NCBI RefSeq assembly: GCF_002836355.1
Contig: NZ_PJCA01000040.1
Location: 62,001-126,000, forward strand
DNA: 64,000 nucleotides
Source: Moritella sp. Urea-trap-13
GTDB lineage: Bacteria > Pseudomonadota > Gammaproteobacteria > Enterobacterales > Moritellaceae
Direction of reading: 5' to 3'
In this document: positions 9,495 to 16,805 of the stretch, piece after piece
How positions within the stretch are numbered: position 1 is the first letter of the stretch
How the letters are laid out: each line of letters opens with the position of its first letter
Program-made: the position numbers and the translations under genes
Notes under the pieces: model-generated
Seen by the model: only the letters and a program-made list of their open reading frames with translations
The model's database searches: none
Told to the model about the DNA's origin: nothing

Positions 9495-10643
9495 ATGAGC
9501 ACTGCATTCTTTATTCCTGCATACAATCTAATGGGCGCTGGTTGTTTAATTCAAGCAGCTGACGCGATCAAATCTCATGGTTTCAAAAAAGCATTAATCG
9601 TCACTGACAAAGTGATTAATAGCATCGGCATGGTAAAACAAGTACAAGATTTATTAACTGCTCGCGATGTTGAATCTGCGGTTTTTGATGGTACTCAGCC
9701 AAACCCGACCACAGCCAATGTTGCCAGTGGTCTAGAAATATTAAATGCCGAAGTGTGTGATTTTGTCATCTCATTAGGTGGCGGTTCACCGCATGATTGC
9801 GCGAAAGGTATTGCCTTAGTTGCTGCTAATGGCGGCCATATTGCCGATTACGAAGGTGTTGATCAATCAGCAAAAGCACAGTTACCATTAGTGGCAATTA
9901 ATACCACAGCAGGTACGGCTTCTGAAATGACACGTTTTTGTATTATTACTAATGAAACAACGCATATCAAAATGGCGATCGTGGATAAGAATACCACCCC
10001 GTTAATGTCAGTGAATGATCCAGAATTAATGTTAGCTAAACCAGCTTCATTAACAGCTGCAACCGGTATGGATGCATTGACGCATGCGATTGAAGCGTAT
10101 GTATCAATTGCCGCGACACCGATCACAGATGCGGTAGCGATTAAAGCCATGGAACTTATCCAAGCAAATTTACGCACTGCAGTAGAGCACGGTGAAAATA
10201 TCGAAGCGCGTGAACAAATGGCTTATGCACAATTCATGGCTGGTATGGCATTTAACAATGCTTCACTAGGTTATGTACACGCAATGGCGCATCAATTAGG
10301 CGGTTTCTATGACTTGCCACACGGTGTATGTAATGCGGTGTTACTACCACATGTACAAGCTTATAACGCGCAAGTGTGTCCAGAACGTCTACGTGATGTT
10401 GCTAAAGCGATGGGCGTTGATGTAACAGAAATGACACCAGAGCAAGGCGCTGAAGCGGCGATTGCATCAATTAAAGAATTAGCGTTAGCGGTTGGTATTC
10501 CAACAGGACTTACAAGCTTAAATGTAAAAGTTGAAGATATTCCTGAATTAGCTAAAAACGCATTGAATGATGCTTGTGGTTTTACTAATCCAAAACAAGC
10601 AACTCATGAAGAGATTTGCGCCATCTTTAACGCAGCGATGTAA
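9495..10643 (+). CDS. Iron-containing alcohol dehydrogenase
   Basis: A 382-residue group III (iron-activated) alcohol dehydrogenase, similar in layout to E. coli YiaY and Zymomonas AdhB. The NAD-binding region carries [11 protein letters not shown] and [13 protein letters not shown]; the metal site is formed by [26 protein letters not shown] and a further histidine. I place the start at ATG 9495, after TTTGGAG, which gives the family N-terminus [16 protein letters not shown]; the frame upstream to 9423 is not needed. It is a single-gene unit closed by a terminator. The substrate cannot be told from the sequence; short primary alcohols or aldehydes are typical. Confidence 0.92.
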   Translation: MSTAFFIPAYNLMGAGCLIQAADAIKSHGFKKALIVTDKVINSIGMVKQVQDLLTARDVESAVFDGTQPNPTTANVASGLEILNAEVCDFVISLGGGSPHDCAKGIALVAANGGHIADYEGVDQSAKAQLPLVAINTTAGTASEMTRFCIITNETTHIKMAIVDKNTTPLMSVNDPELMLAKPASLTAATGMDALTHAIEAYVSIAATPITDAVAIKAMELIQANLRTAVEHGENIEAREQMAYAQFMAGMAFNNASLGYVHAMAHQLGGFYDLPHGVCNAVLLPHVQAYNAQVCPERLRDVAKAMGVDVTEMTPEQGAEAAIASIKELALAVGIPTGLTSLNVKVEDIPELAKNALNDACGFTNPKQATHEEICAIFNAAM

Positions 10644-10691
10644 GCTGTTGGTTAGTTAAAAGTAAAAGAACTCCAGTAAGGTAATGTAATT

Positions 10692-10726
10692 AAGCCCAGA
10701 CCGCGTTTCGATATCTGGGCTTTTTT
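10692..10726 (+). terminator. Rho-independent terminator of the alcohol dehydrogenase gene
   Basis: Stem AAGCCCAGA / TCTGGGCTT with a 13-base loop followed by a T-run, 49 bases past the stop codon. Confidence 0.88.
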
Positions 10727-10770
10727 ACATCTAGCTTTTTTCATCGTTGCTAATGTTGTAAGTGGTGCTA

Positions 10771-11685
10771 CTAGCTGGCACTCCAAACTTGTTGACCAGT
10801 ACGGCTGAAGTTATAACCGCCAAGTTGGTCGCCTTTGGCTTGGATCTCCATTGACGATAACGCCTGCAGTAATTGTTGCTGCAAAGTACGGAAGTAGATA
10901 TTTTTCGGGATCACTAATTCAAACGCTTCAGTGCCTAGTGGAATAAAGCCCAAGCCAAATTCACCAGCTGTACTTTGACTGGCACAACCGACGTCTGCTT
11001 CACCACGGGCAATGCATGATGCTAATTCACGTTCACTGTGACACGTTTCAGCAGCGGTGAGCATATCGACCGTATAAGCATGATTGTGTAACCACTCTCC
11101 CAAAGCGCGCATGCTGCCAGCGCCTTCTTGACGAAGTGCCCAGCGCCAGCGTGACGTGAGTAATTCTGGTAAGTTTAACGAGCGTGAATTAACTAAATCA
11201 GCTAATTCCTTACTCACCACTAACCCTTGTTGACGTTCAAAAGCATGGATAAGTACCCAGTTTTTATGTCCTGGATATTGTTGTAATAAAGCCGGATGAC
11301 GTAATGCTGCTTCTTCTGCGTGTCCCCAATGGATAGCGCATATGTCCACGTGGCCTTTACTGAGCATCGCTAAACCTTGGCGTGTACCAGTCGAGGTATA
11401 ACCAACCAGTGCGGTACTGCCAAGTTTCTGCGCCATTTTTCCCACGACCAACTGTAACAGTGGATCATCTGAACCAGCGATAAGTAAGCGGTCGTTAAGC
11501 ACGCCGTTATGACAAGACTCCAGTAACCATTTATCTAACATGGCTTTGGGAAATAACCATTTACCCGTTACTTTTGTCGCAGGCAAGTGACCATCATTCG
11601 CCAGGGTATAGACCTTTTTTTCATTTAGGTCTAAATACTCCGCCACTTGCTTTACATTCATAAACGCGGGAAATTGCTCATTCAT
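10771..11685 (-). CDS. Excisionase-type HTH regulator with periplasmic-binding-like (molybdate/tungstate-type) domain
   Basis: A 304-residue protein with an N-terminal winged HTH of the excisionase/MerR kind (MNVKQVAEYLDLNEKKVYTLA, then LPATKVTGKWLFP) and a C-terminal PBP-like domain (from about residue 65, with GSDDPLLQLVV, GSTALVGYTSTGTRQGL and GEADVGCASQ). This architecture is known from regulators that sense molybdate-like anions or cofactor. Its ATG overlaps the fdhD stop codon (ATGA), so the two are translationally coupled and share the sigma-54-type promoter upstream of fdhD. A role in sensing Mo/W status for the formate dehydrogenase island is my inference; no partner or target site is shown. 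Confidence 0.82.
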   Translation of the reverse strand: MNEQFPAFMNVKQVAEYLDLNEKKVYTLANDGHLPATKVTGKWLFPKAMLDKWLLESCHNGVLNDRLLIAGSDDPLLQLVVGKMAQKLGSTALVGYTSTGTRQGLAMLSKGHVDICAIHWGHAEEAALRHPALLQQYPGHKNWVLIHAFERQQGLVVSKELADLVNSRSLNLPELLTSRWRWALRQEGAGSMRALGEWLHNHAYTVDMLTAAETCHSERELASCIARGEADVGCASQSTAGEFGLGFIPLGTEAFELVIPKNIYFRTLQQQLLQALSSMEIQAKGDQLGGYNFSRTGQQVWSAS

Positions 11686-12581
11686 GCAGGTTTACCGACA
11701 ATGCTTGGGTTTTGTGTTGATTTAGCTGCTACTTCTACTACAGCTTGCACTTCTGCGTCTGGACCTTTGACATCTAAGATCAAGTTAGCCATGCCGTTAT
11801 ATACTTGAAAGCGATTACCTTTGGCGCGGGCCACCATAGTGATACCTAGCTTTTTAGCTAAATCGTAACCCATTTGTGTCGCACCAGAGCGCGATAGCAA
11901 TACTGGAATACCCATTTGCGCGACTTTAATGACCATCTCAGAGGTGAGGCGACCGGTAGTATAAAAGATCTTATCCTCACCAGTTTGGCCTTTTAACCAC
12001 ATTTCCCCGGCCAAGGTATCAACTGCGTTGTGACGACCAACATCTTCGACAAACGACAAGATCTCGGTATCTTTGCATACTGCGCAACCATGGACGGCTC
12101 CGGCGGCTTTATAAGTCGCGTTATGATGCGTTAATGCTTCTAACAGCCCATACAACTTTGATTGAAGTAGCTCAGGTTGCGGCAGAGTGACACCTTCTAG
12201 TGTCTTCATGACATTACCAAACATGGTGCCTTGACCACAGCCTGAGGTAACTGTCTTCTTCGATAACTTAGCTTCTAAACCATCAGTACTCTCGTGCGTA
12301 ATTACTGCGGCTGAATTAGTGTCCCAGTCAATGATTAATGATTCAATGGCACTGATGTCTTCAATAAACCCTTGGTTTTTTAAATACCCTAATACCAGAT
12401 CGGCTGGGCGTGCGCCGAGTGTCATCACTGTCACGATTTCTACCCAATTTAAGTAGATCGTTAACGGGTGTTCACAGGCGATCTCCTTGGTCATGGTATC
12501 GCCATATTCATCCATGATGTCAACGGTAATAGTGTGCTCAACTGAAGAATTGGTTCTAATTATTTTTGGTAATTGCGGCAT
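11682..12581 (-). CDS. fdhD: Formate dehydrogenase accessory sulfurtransferase FdhD
   Basis: FdhD passes sulfur from the cysteine desulfurase IscS to the molybdenum cofactor of formate dehydrogenase. Conserved blocks are CEHPLTIYLN, TSGCGQGTMFG, HGCAVC and SFVEDVGRHNAVDTLAGEM, then FYTTGRLTSEMVIK. Only one cysteine (Cys115) is present in the CGQGT loop, where E. coli FdhD has a CxxC pair. I start at ATG 12581, which has AGGA 7 bases upstream; the alternative ATG at 12632 lies inside the predicted sigma-54 promoter and has no proper ribosome site. This gives 299 residues. The regulator gene overlaps its stop. Confidence 0.93.
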   Translation of the reverse strand: MPQLPKIIRTNSSVEHTITVDIMDEYGDTMTKEIACEHPLTIYLNWVEIVTVMTLGARPADLVLGYLKNQGFIEDISAIESLIIDWDTNSAAVITHESTDGLEAKLSKKTVTSGCGQGTMFGNVMKTLEGVTLPQPELLQSKLYGLLEALTHHNATYKAAGAVHGCAVCKDTEILSFVEDVGRHNAVDTLAGEMWLKGQTGEDKIFYTTGRLTSEMVIKVAQMGIPVLLSRSGATQMGYDLAKKLGITMVARAKGNRFQVYNGMANLILDVKGPDAEVQAVVEVAAKSTQNPSIVGKPA

Positions 12582-12620
12582 CCGAAATTCCTGTTGGTTT
12601 ATATATCTATCAAGAGGTAA

Positions 12621-12637
12621 AGCAAAGTTCATTCCAA
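12621..12637 (-). promoter_or_regulatory. Predicted sigma-54 promoter for fdhD
   Basis: On the minus strand the sequence reads TTGG-AATGAACT-TTGCT: GG and GC dinucleotides are 12 bases apart, as in -24/-12 promoters, and the fixed bases equal those of three other elements in this island. Transcription would start near 12610, about 30 bases before the chosen fdhD start. Confidence 0.72.
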
Positions 12638-12669
12638 CTTAACTGTTTTATTTGTCATTTCTTTCTAAC

Positions 12670-12686
12670 TTGGTCTAAATTTTGCT
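12670..12686 (+). promoter_or_regulatory. Predicted sigma-54 promoter for the DUF3305/DUF3306 genes
   Basis: Plus strand TTGG-TCTAAATT-TTGCT, GG-to-GC spacing 12. It lies 32 bases from the fdhD promoter, pointing the other way, and 61 bases before the DUF3305 start. I found no close match to the island's enhancer palindrome in this short interval. Confidence 0.72.
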
Positions 12687-12747
12687 GAGTAGGGGAAGTT
12701 AGGTAAAAAATTCTAAATAATTATAAAAATAGAATAAAGGAGCATGT

Positions 12748-13275
12748 GTGCAACTATGTGATGAAGATAAACACCTAAATAAAGGTGATGAACATAAGCG
12801 CTTAGAGAAAGACGAGTCAAGTTGGCCAATCGCCTTCAGTCTTCGCTCTGAAGAAAAGCAAGTTGGACGCTGGACTACTTTGTCTTGGTCTATTGAAGAT
12901 GTTGAGTTGTATCAGCAAGTACCTGTTATCACTGCTACAGAAGATAGTAGCCGTGCTGGTAGTACAACTCACTATGAAAAAACGCTGTTTTTGTATCGCG
13001 ATGAACGGACTGATTACCGTTTTAACCTCAGTTCACAAGACCCTCATCTATTTATTGTTTGTGAAGTAGCTGACGAGCAGTTTTCGCCATTACTTATCAC
13101 TGCAGCGCAAAGTGTCGCCAGTAGCTATATGGATGGTGACTATCAAGTGCTGCATATTCAAATGCCATTACCAATACAAGCTTGGATGGAAGCATTCATT
13201 GGTAGAAATGGCGAACTGATTGAATTTAAAAAGAAACGTTGTAAAGACAGAAAAGGGCGTTCAAGTGGCCAGTAA
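12748..13275 (+). CDS. DUF3305 domain protein of formate dehydrogenase clusters
   Basis: A 175-residue protein of the DUF3305 family, which is nearly always encoded with DUF3306 beside formate dehydrogenase genes; the function is unknown. Conserved parts are WPIAFSLRSEEKQVGRW (about residues 26-43) and PLPIQAWMEAFIGRNGE near the end. No signal peptide or membrane segment is seen, so it should be cytoplasmic. The GTG start at 12748 is 6 bases after AAGGAG; the ATG at 12744 is in another frame and stops at once. Its end overlaps the DUF3306 start, and the pair follows a sigma-54-type promoter. Confidence 0.85.
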   Translation: MQLCDEDKHLNKGDEHKRLEKDESSWPIAFSLRSEEKQVGRWTTLSWSIEDVELYQQVPVITATEDSSRAGSTTHYEKTLFLYRDERTDYRFNLSSQDPHLFIVCEVADEQFSPLLITAAQSVASSYMDGDYQVLHIQMPLPIQAWMEAFIGRNGELIEFKKKRCKDRKGRSSGQ

Positions 13276-13945
13276 CTTTTTTCAACGTTGGTCAGATAGA
13301 TCACTGGCGACAAAAGACCATGCAGAAACTGATTTAGAAGCAAGTAAAGACGTTGTTGCTGAACTGGATATCGACACTACTAATGACTCTGCACCTTATG
13401 AGACATCGGTTGTAGACTCTAATTCTGATTTATCTAACTCATCTACAGACCTGATTGATGAGCATGTCGAAGAAGTGCTGACTATTGATGATGCCGATAA
13501 GGTTACCTTTGATAGTGGCGTCGCTTCTTTTTTACAGCATGGCGTTGATAAGTCAGTAAAAAAAGCAGCGTTAGCAAAATTGTTTCATGCTGATGAATTT
13601 AACTATATCAGTGATATGGATGATCACACCGAGGACTTTTCTAATATACCTAAGCTTGATGAGAGTATCGCGAAACAGTTGCGCGGTTGGGTTAAGACAG
13701 TATTGGAAGAGCCTGAAGCTGAATTGATTGAAGAAACTAAACTCGTTGAAGAAAGTGAAGTATTAGCCGCCACGGAAACTGAACCGGAAACGGAAGTAAT
13801 AGCAGCCCCAAAAGCCACTGTTGATGAAACGACTCAATCTATCTCGGCTGATAATAGTTCGACGTCTTGCGGTGGTGAAAAAAATTGCGGTGGTGAACAA
13901 AAAAACCAGCTTCAGCAATACCTTCAACAGACGGGTGAGACATAA
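13265..13945 (+). CDS. DUF3306 domain protein of formate dehydrogenase clusters
   Basis: A 226-residue acidic protein of the DUF3306 family. The GTG at 13265 follows AAAGGG and starts the hallmark VASNFFQRWSDRSLA; it overlaps the DUF3305 stop by 11 bases, so translation is coupled. The conserved domain includes VASFLQHGVDKSVKKAALAK and FNYISDMDDHTEDFSN (about residues 90-130). The tail is low in complexity, rich in Glu/Thr/Val, and ends with a paired CGGEKNCGGE before QLQQYLQQTG. Function is unknown; the conserved pairing with DUF3305 suggests a joint step in enzyme maturation. Confidence 0.83.
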   Translation: MASNFFQRWSDRSLATKDHAETDLEASKDVVAELDIDTTNDSAPYETSVVDSNSDLSNSSTDLIDEHVEEVLTIDDADKVTFDSGVASFLQHGVDKSVKKAALAKLFHADEFNYISDMDDHTEDFSNIPKLDESIAKQLRGWVKTVLEEPEAELIEETKLVEESEVLAATETEPETEVIAAPKATVDETTQSISADNSSTSCGGEKNCGGEQKNQLQQYLQQTGET

Positions 13946-13971
13946 AGGGACAAATAACCCTAATTTTAATC

Positions 13972-13986
13972 GGGACATTTTGTTCC
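13972..13986. promoter_or_regulatory. Predicted enhancer site 1 of the formate dehydrogenase operon
   Basis: GGGACATTTTGTTCC, an imperfect 15-base palindrome fitting GNGACAWWWTGTYNC. It is 32 bases (about three helical turns) from the second site and about 110 bases upstream of the predicted sigma-54 promoter. Confidence 0.55.
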
Positions 13987-14003
13987 ATGCACGATTGTTT
14001 ATA

Positions 14004-14018
14004 GCGACATTATGTCCC
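14004..14018. promoter_or_regulatory. Predicted enhancer site 2 of the formate dehydrogenase operon
   Basis: GCGACATTATGTCCC, nearly a perfect palindrome, same consensus as site 1 and as the site at 26640. It is centred about 77 bases upstream of the -24 element, the usual distance for a sigma-54 activator. Confidence 0.6.
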
Positions 14019-14086
14019 GTTTAGGAATAAGTAAACAATCCCTCTCTGACTTTAACTCTTTATAGGTCATTTTATTCCGTTAAAAG

Positions 14087-14103
14087 TTGGTTCGGTTATT
14101 GCT
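14087..14103 (+). promoter_or_regulatory. Predicted sigma-54 promoter of the ferredoxin-fdhABC operon
   Basis: TTGG-TTCGGTTA-TTGCT, with CG at positions expected in the TGGCACG-N4-TTGC consensus. Transcription would start near 14114, leaving a leader of about 117 bases before the first gene at 14231. Confidence 0.78.
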
Positions 14104-14230
14104 CTATTAGCTACAGCAAAATAGCGACAGCAAAAAGTACGAATATGAACGTACGCTAGCAGAGAGCAGCGAGTAATTACTCGCAGTTTAATCGACACCC
14201 TTATAACGGTGACGAGATACAGGAATAGCA

Positions 14231-15943
14231 ATGTTAAAAAGTACTTTAGAAACATTTACTGATAGCAACGGTCAAGCACGCTTTGCGGCGATAGCCGATA
14301 CCGTTGAATTATCTAATCTGATCCCGCCGACGGTATCTTACGAAAGTCGTGGCAACTTATTGATCATTGGTGCTTACGATATTATCACGGCACTAGCACC
14401 GCAATTTGCAACATTGAATTCAGTAACACTGCTGGCGACGTCTGCTGCAACAGATGCCGCGCCAGCGACGAACGATAGCAATGACAAAGTATTTTTTAGT
14501 AATGAAGTAACAATTAAAGGTTACCTTGGTGCGTTCGAAGTGAACTGCCGTGTAGCGGGTAGCTTACTGAGTACTTTTACCAATTTAGCGGAAGTGACCA
14601 TTGGTGGTGATAGTTTTGATTTAGTCGTTGATATGAGCGCGGATAGCCTTATTCAAACCGAAATACCAGCGCCTGGTTATTACCCTGTTGGTAGCGGTAA
14701 AGCAGCGATTGCCGATGTCATTGAAACCTTACCTGAAATGCTAGGTACGTTTGATAAACCAAAATACTTTCGTTTAGACAATGATATTTGTGCGCATTCA
14801 TCACGTGGCGTGGGCGGTTGTACGCGTTGTGTTGATGCTTGTCCTGCAGGTGCGTTAACCAGTAATGGTCACGCTATCGAAATTAATCCGTTCTTATGCC
14901 AAGGCGTAGGGACGTGTGCCACGGCTTGTCCGACTGAAGCGATTACTTACGCATTACCAGAACCAGAAAAGACTCAGAACTTTATTTACCGTTTATTAAA
15001 CAGTTATCAAATGGCGGGTGGCGAACAGCCAACGATTTTATTCTTTGGTAATCGTGACGAACAAACGGTGGCAGAAAAATTACCGTTATTACCATCAAAT
15101 GTTATTCCTATTGCTTTAGAAGAGCTGGCTACGGTTGGTGTTGATACTTGGTTTAGCGCCTTACTCTATGGTGCGCATCAAGTATTACTGGCCACTAACA
15201 TCGCCTATATCCCGGCGACGATTGATCGCGTGCTTAATGATGAACTGGCCATTGCCAATACCTTCTTAACGGAGATGGGTTTTGAAGCCGGGCGTATTTG
15301 TTTGTTTGATTTAGATTCGGCAGCAGACTTTGTGGCGTTTACTCAACCGGTATTACCTGTTGTTGAGAATAAGATCGCCGTAATGGATAACGCGGTATTA
15401 GCAGAGCAACTGTCTGGCACTAAGCGTGAAAAATTATTTACTGCGTTAGATAAATTATCTGCACAAAGTCCACTGCAACCGACACATTCAGTCATGCCTG
15501 AAAATGCACCTTATGGCGGTGTGGAATGTAAAACCGATGATTGTACCTTGTGCATGGGTTGTGTCGCAGTGTGTCCAACGAGTGCATTACATGCTGTTGG
15601 TGATCGCCCTGGTCTACAGTTTAGAGAACAAGATTGTGTGCAGTGTGGTCTCTGTGAAAAAGCCTGTCCTGAACAAGTGATTAGTCTTAAACCGGGTCTG
15701 AATTGGGACGCGGAAAGTCGTCGTAGTGTGGTGATGATCCACGAAGAAGAGGCGGCTTGTTGTTTAAGTTGTGGCAAAGCGTTTGCACCTGCATCGATGA
15801 TTGCCATGTTAACCGAGAAACTCCAAGGTCACAGCCAATTTCAAGGTGATGCAATTCGCCGTTTATCTATGTGTGAAGACTGTCGTGTTCGCGATATTTT
15901 TTCAGACATGGCTGACGATCCACTACGTCAGTTAAACGTGTAG
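14231..15943 (+). CDS. 4Fe-4S ferredoxin-type protein of formate dehydrogenase clusters
   Basis: A 570-residue cytoplasmic iron-sulfur protein. Four ferredoxin-like cysteine groups are visible: CTRCVDACPAG and CQGVGTCATACP in the first half (about residues 197-235), CTLCMGCVAVCP and CVQCGLCEKACP in the second (about 438-480), with a later CCLSCGKAF and a C-terminal CEDC. It is the first gene of the fdh operon, with AGGAA 5 bases before the ATG. Proteins of this layout are regularly encoded with periplasmic formate dehydrogenases, but their electron partner is not established. It may move electrons or help cluster assembly; both are inference. Confidence 0.85.
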   Translation: MLKSTLETFTDSNGQARFAAIADTVELSNLIPPTVSYESRGNLLIIGAYDIITALAPQFATLNSVTLLATSAATDAAPATNDSNDKVFFSNEVTIKGYLGAFEVNCRVAGSLLSTFTNLAEVTIGGDSFDLVVDMSADSLIQTEIPAPGYYPVGSGKAAIADVIETLPEMLGTFDKPKYFRLDNDICAHSSRGVGGCTRCVDACPAGALTSNGHAIEINPFLCQGVGTCATACPTEAITYALPEPEKTQNFIYRLLNSYQMAGGEQPTILFFGNRDEQTVAEKLPLLPSNVIPIALEELATVGVDTWFSALLYGAHQVLLATNIAYIPATIDRVLNDELAIANTFLTEMGFEAGRICLFDLDSAADFVAFTQPVLPVVENKIAVMDNAVLAEQLSGTKREKLFTALDKLSAQSPLQPTHSVMPENAPYGGVECKTDDCTLCMGCVAVCPTSALHAVGDRPGLQFREQDCVQCGLCEKACPEQVISLKPGLNWDAESRRSVVMIHEEEAACCLSCGKAFAPASMIAMLTEKLQGHSQFQGDAIRRLSMCEDCRVRDIFSDMADDPLRQLNV

Positions 15944-15952
15944 GGCTACATT

Positions 15953-16567
15953 ATGGGATCACAAAATATGTCACAGTCATTTACTGAAGATGCTGCATTG
16001 CGCATCGATATTTACAGCTTACTCGCACATTTATTACGTAAAGCACCTGATGCAGAGGTTATTGATTGGTTAGCGAATCTCGACGTTGATGCGCCGAATG
16101 CATTAATTCAAACCACGGGTATGTCAGCTGCTTGGCCACTATTGAAGTTGGCCGCACAAAAAACCTTATTAACAGCCGCGGAAGATGAATATCAAGACCT
16201 GTTTATTGGTATCGGCCATGGTGAAATTGTCCCGTTTGGCTCTTGGTTTCTTACCGGATCATTAATGGAAATGCCGCTTGCACATTTGCGTCATGATTTG
16301 AAAAAACTGGGTTTTCAACGTGATGAATCAGTAAAAGAACCGGAAGATCATATCGCCGCCTTGTTAGAAGTGATGACCATGTTGGTGAGCGAAAGTAATC
16401 ATAGCGATCAAGCTGAGTTTTTTAATCGTCATATCGACACTTGGTTTGAACGTTTTTGCCAAGATTTGAAAAAAGCGAAAAGTGCCGTGTTTTACAGCGC
16501 AGTCGCAGAATTAGCTTGGCAATTTTTAAGTATTGAAAAAATACGTTTTATCGACGTAAAAAAATAA
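15953..16567 (+). CDS. TorD/DmsD-family redox enzyme maturation chaperone
   Basis: A 204-residue all-helical chaperone of the TorD/DmsD family, which bind Tat signal peptides of molybdoenzymes until the cofactor is loaded. Typical segments are DEYQDLFIGIGHGEIVPFGS, SLMEMPLAHLRHDLKKLG and KEPEDHIAALLEVM. It is second in the fdh operon, 9 bases after the ferredoxin gene and just before two Tat-signal genes, so FdhA (and perhaps the small Tat peptide) is the likely client. A second in-frame ATG at 15968 could also serve as start. Confidence 0.9.
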   Translation: MGSQNMSQSFTEDAALRIDIYSLLAHLLRKAPDAEVIDWLANLDVDAPNALIQTTGMSAAWPLLKLAAQKTLLTAAEDEYQDLFIGIGHGEIVPFGSWFLTGSLMEMPLAHLRHDLKKLGFQRDESVKEPEDHIAALLEVMTMLVSESNHSDQAEFFNRHIDTWFERFCQDLKKAKSAVFYSAVAELAWQFLSIEKIRFIDVKK

Positions 16568-16589
16568 TAACGATAAAGGAGCAAACTCG

Positions 16590-16793
16590 ATGAGTAAACA
16601 AAATAAGCCGGATGAAGACCGTCGCCAACTGTTAAAAAACATTGGTTTAGGTGTTGCAGTAGGGGCTATCGCAACGGGTGTATCCACCACTGCGAATGCG
16701 TCTGTTGATAGCCAAGAAAAGAATGATAAACAAAAAAAAACAACAGGTTACCATGAAACTCAACACATTCGTGACTATTACGATACTTTGTAA
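16590..16793 (+). CDS. Small Tat-signal protein of formate dehydrogenase region
   Basis: A 67-residue protein of the kind described as formate dehydrogenase region TAT target (TIGR02811-like). The Tat motif DRRQLLK is followed by a hydrophobic stretch (NIGLGVAVGAIATGVSTT) and a probable ANA cleavage site, leaving a mature part of only about 30 polar residues ending HIRDYYDTL. It has AAGGAG before the ATG and is 12 bases from fdhA. It contains no cysteine. It may be a small subunit of, or assembly factor for, the periplasmic enzyme; no activity is known. Confidence 0.85.
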   Translation: MSKQNKPDEDRRQLLKNIGLGVAVGAIATGVSTTANASVDSQEKNDKQKKTTGYHETQHIRDYYDTL

Positions 16794-16805
16794 GCGGAGC
16801 TCTAA

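Noticed and set aside
12582-12632. Longer FdhD from ATG 12632
   Set aside because: It would place the start inside the predicted sigma-54 promoter, has no ribosome site at proper distance, and adds residues before the conserved part.
13947-13961. GGGACAAATAACCCT just after DUF3306, possible third enhancer copy
   Set aside because: Only the left half fits the motif; the right half lacks TGT.
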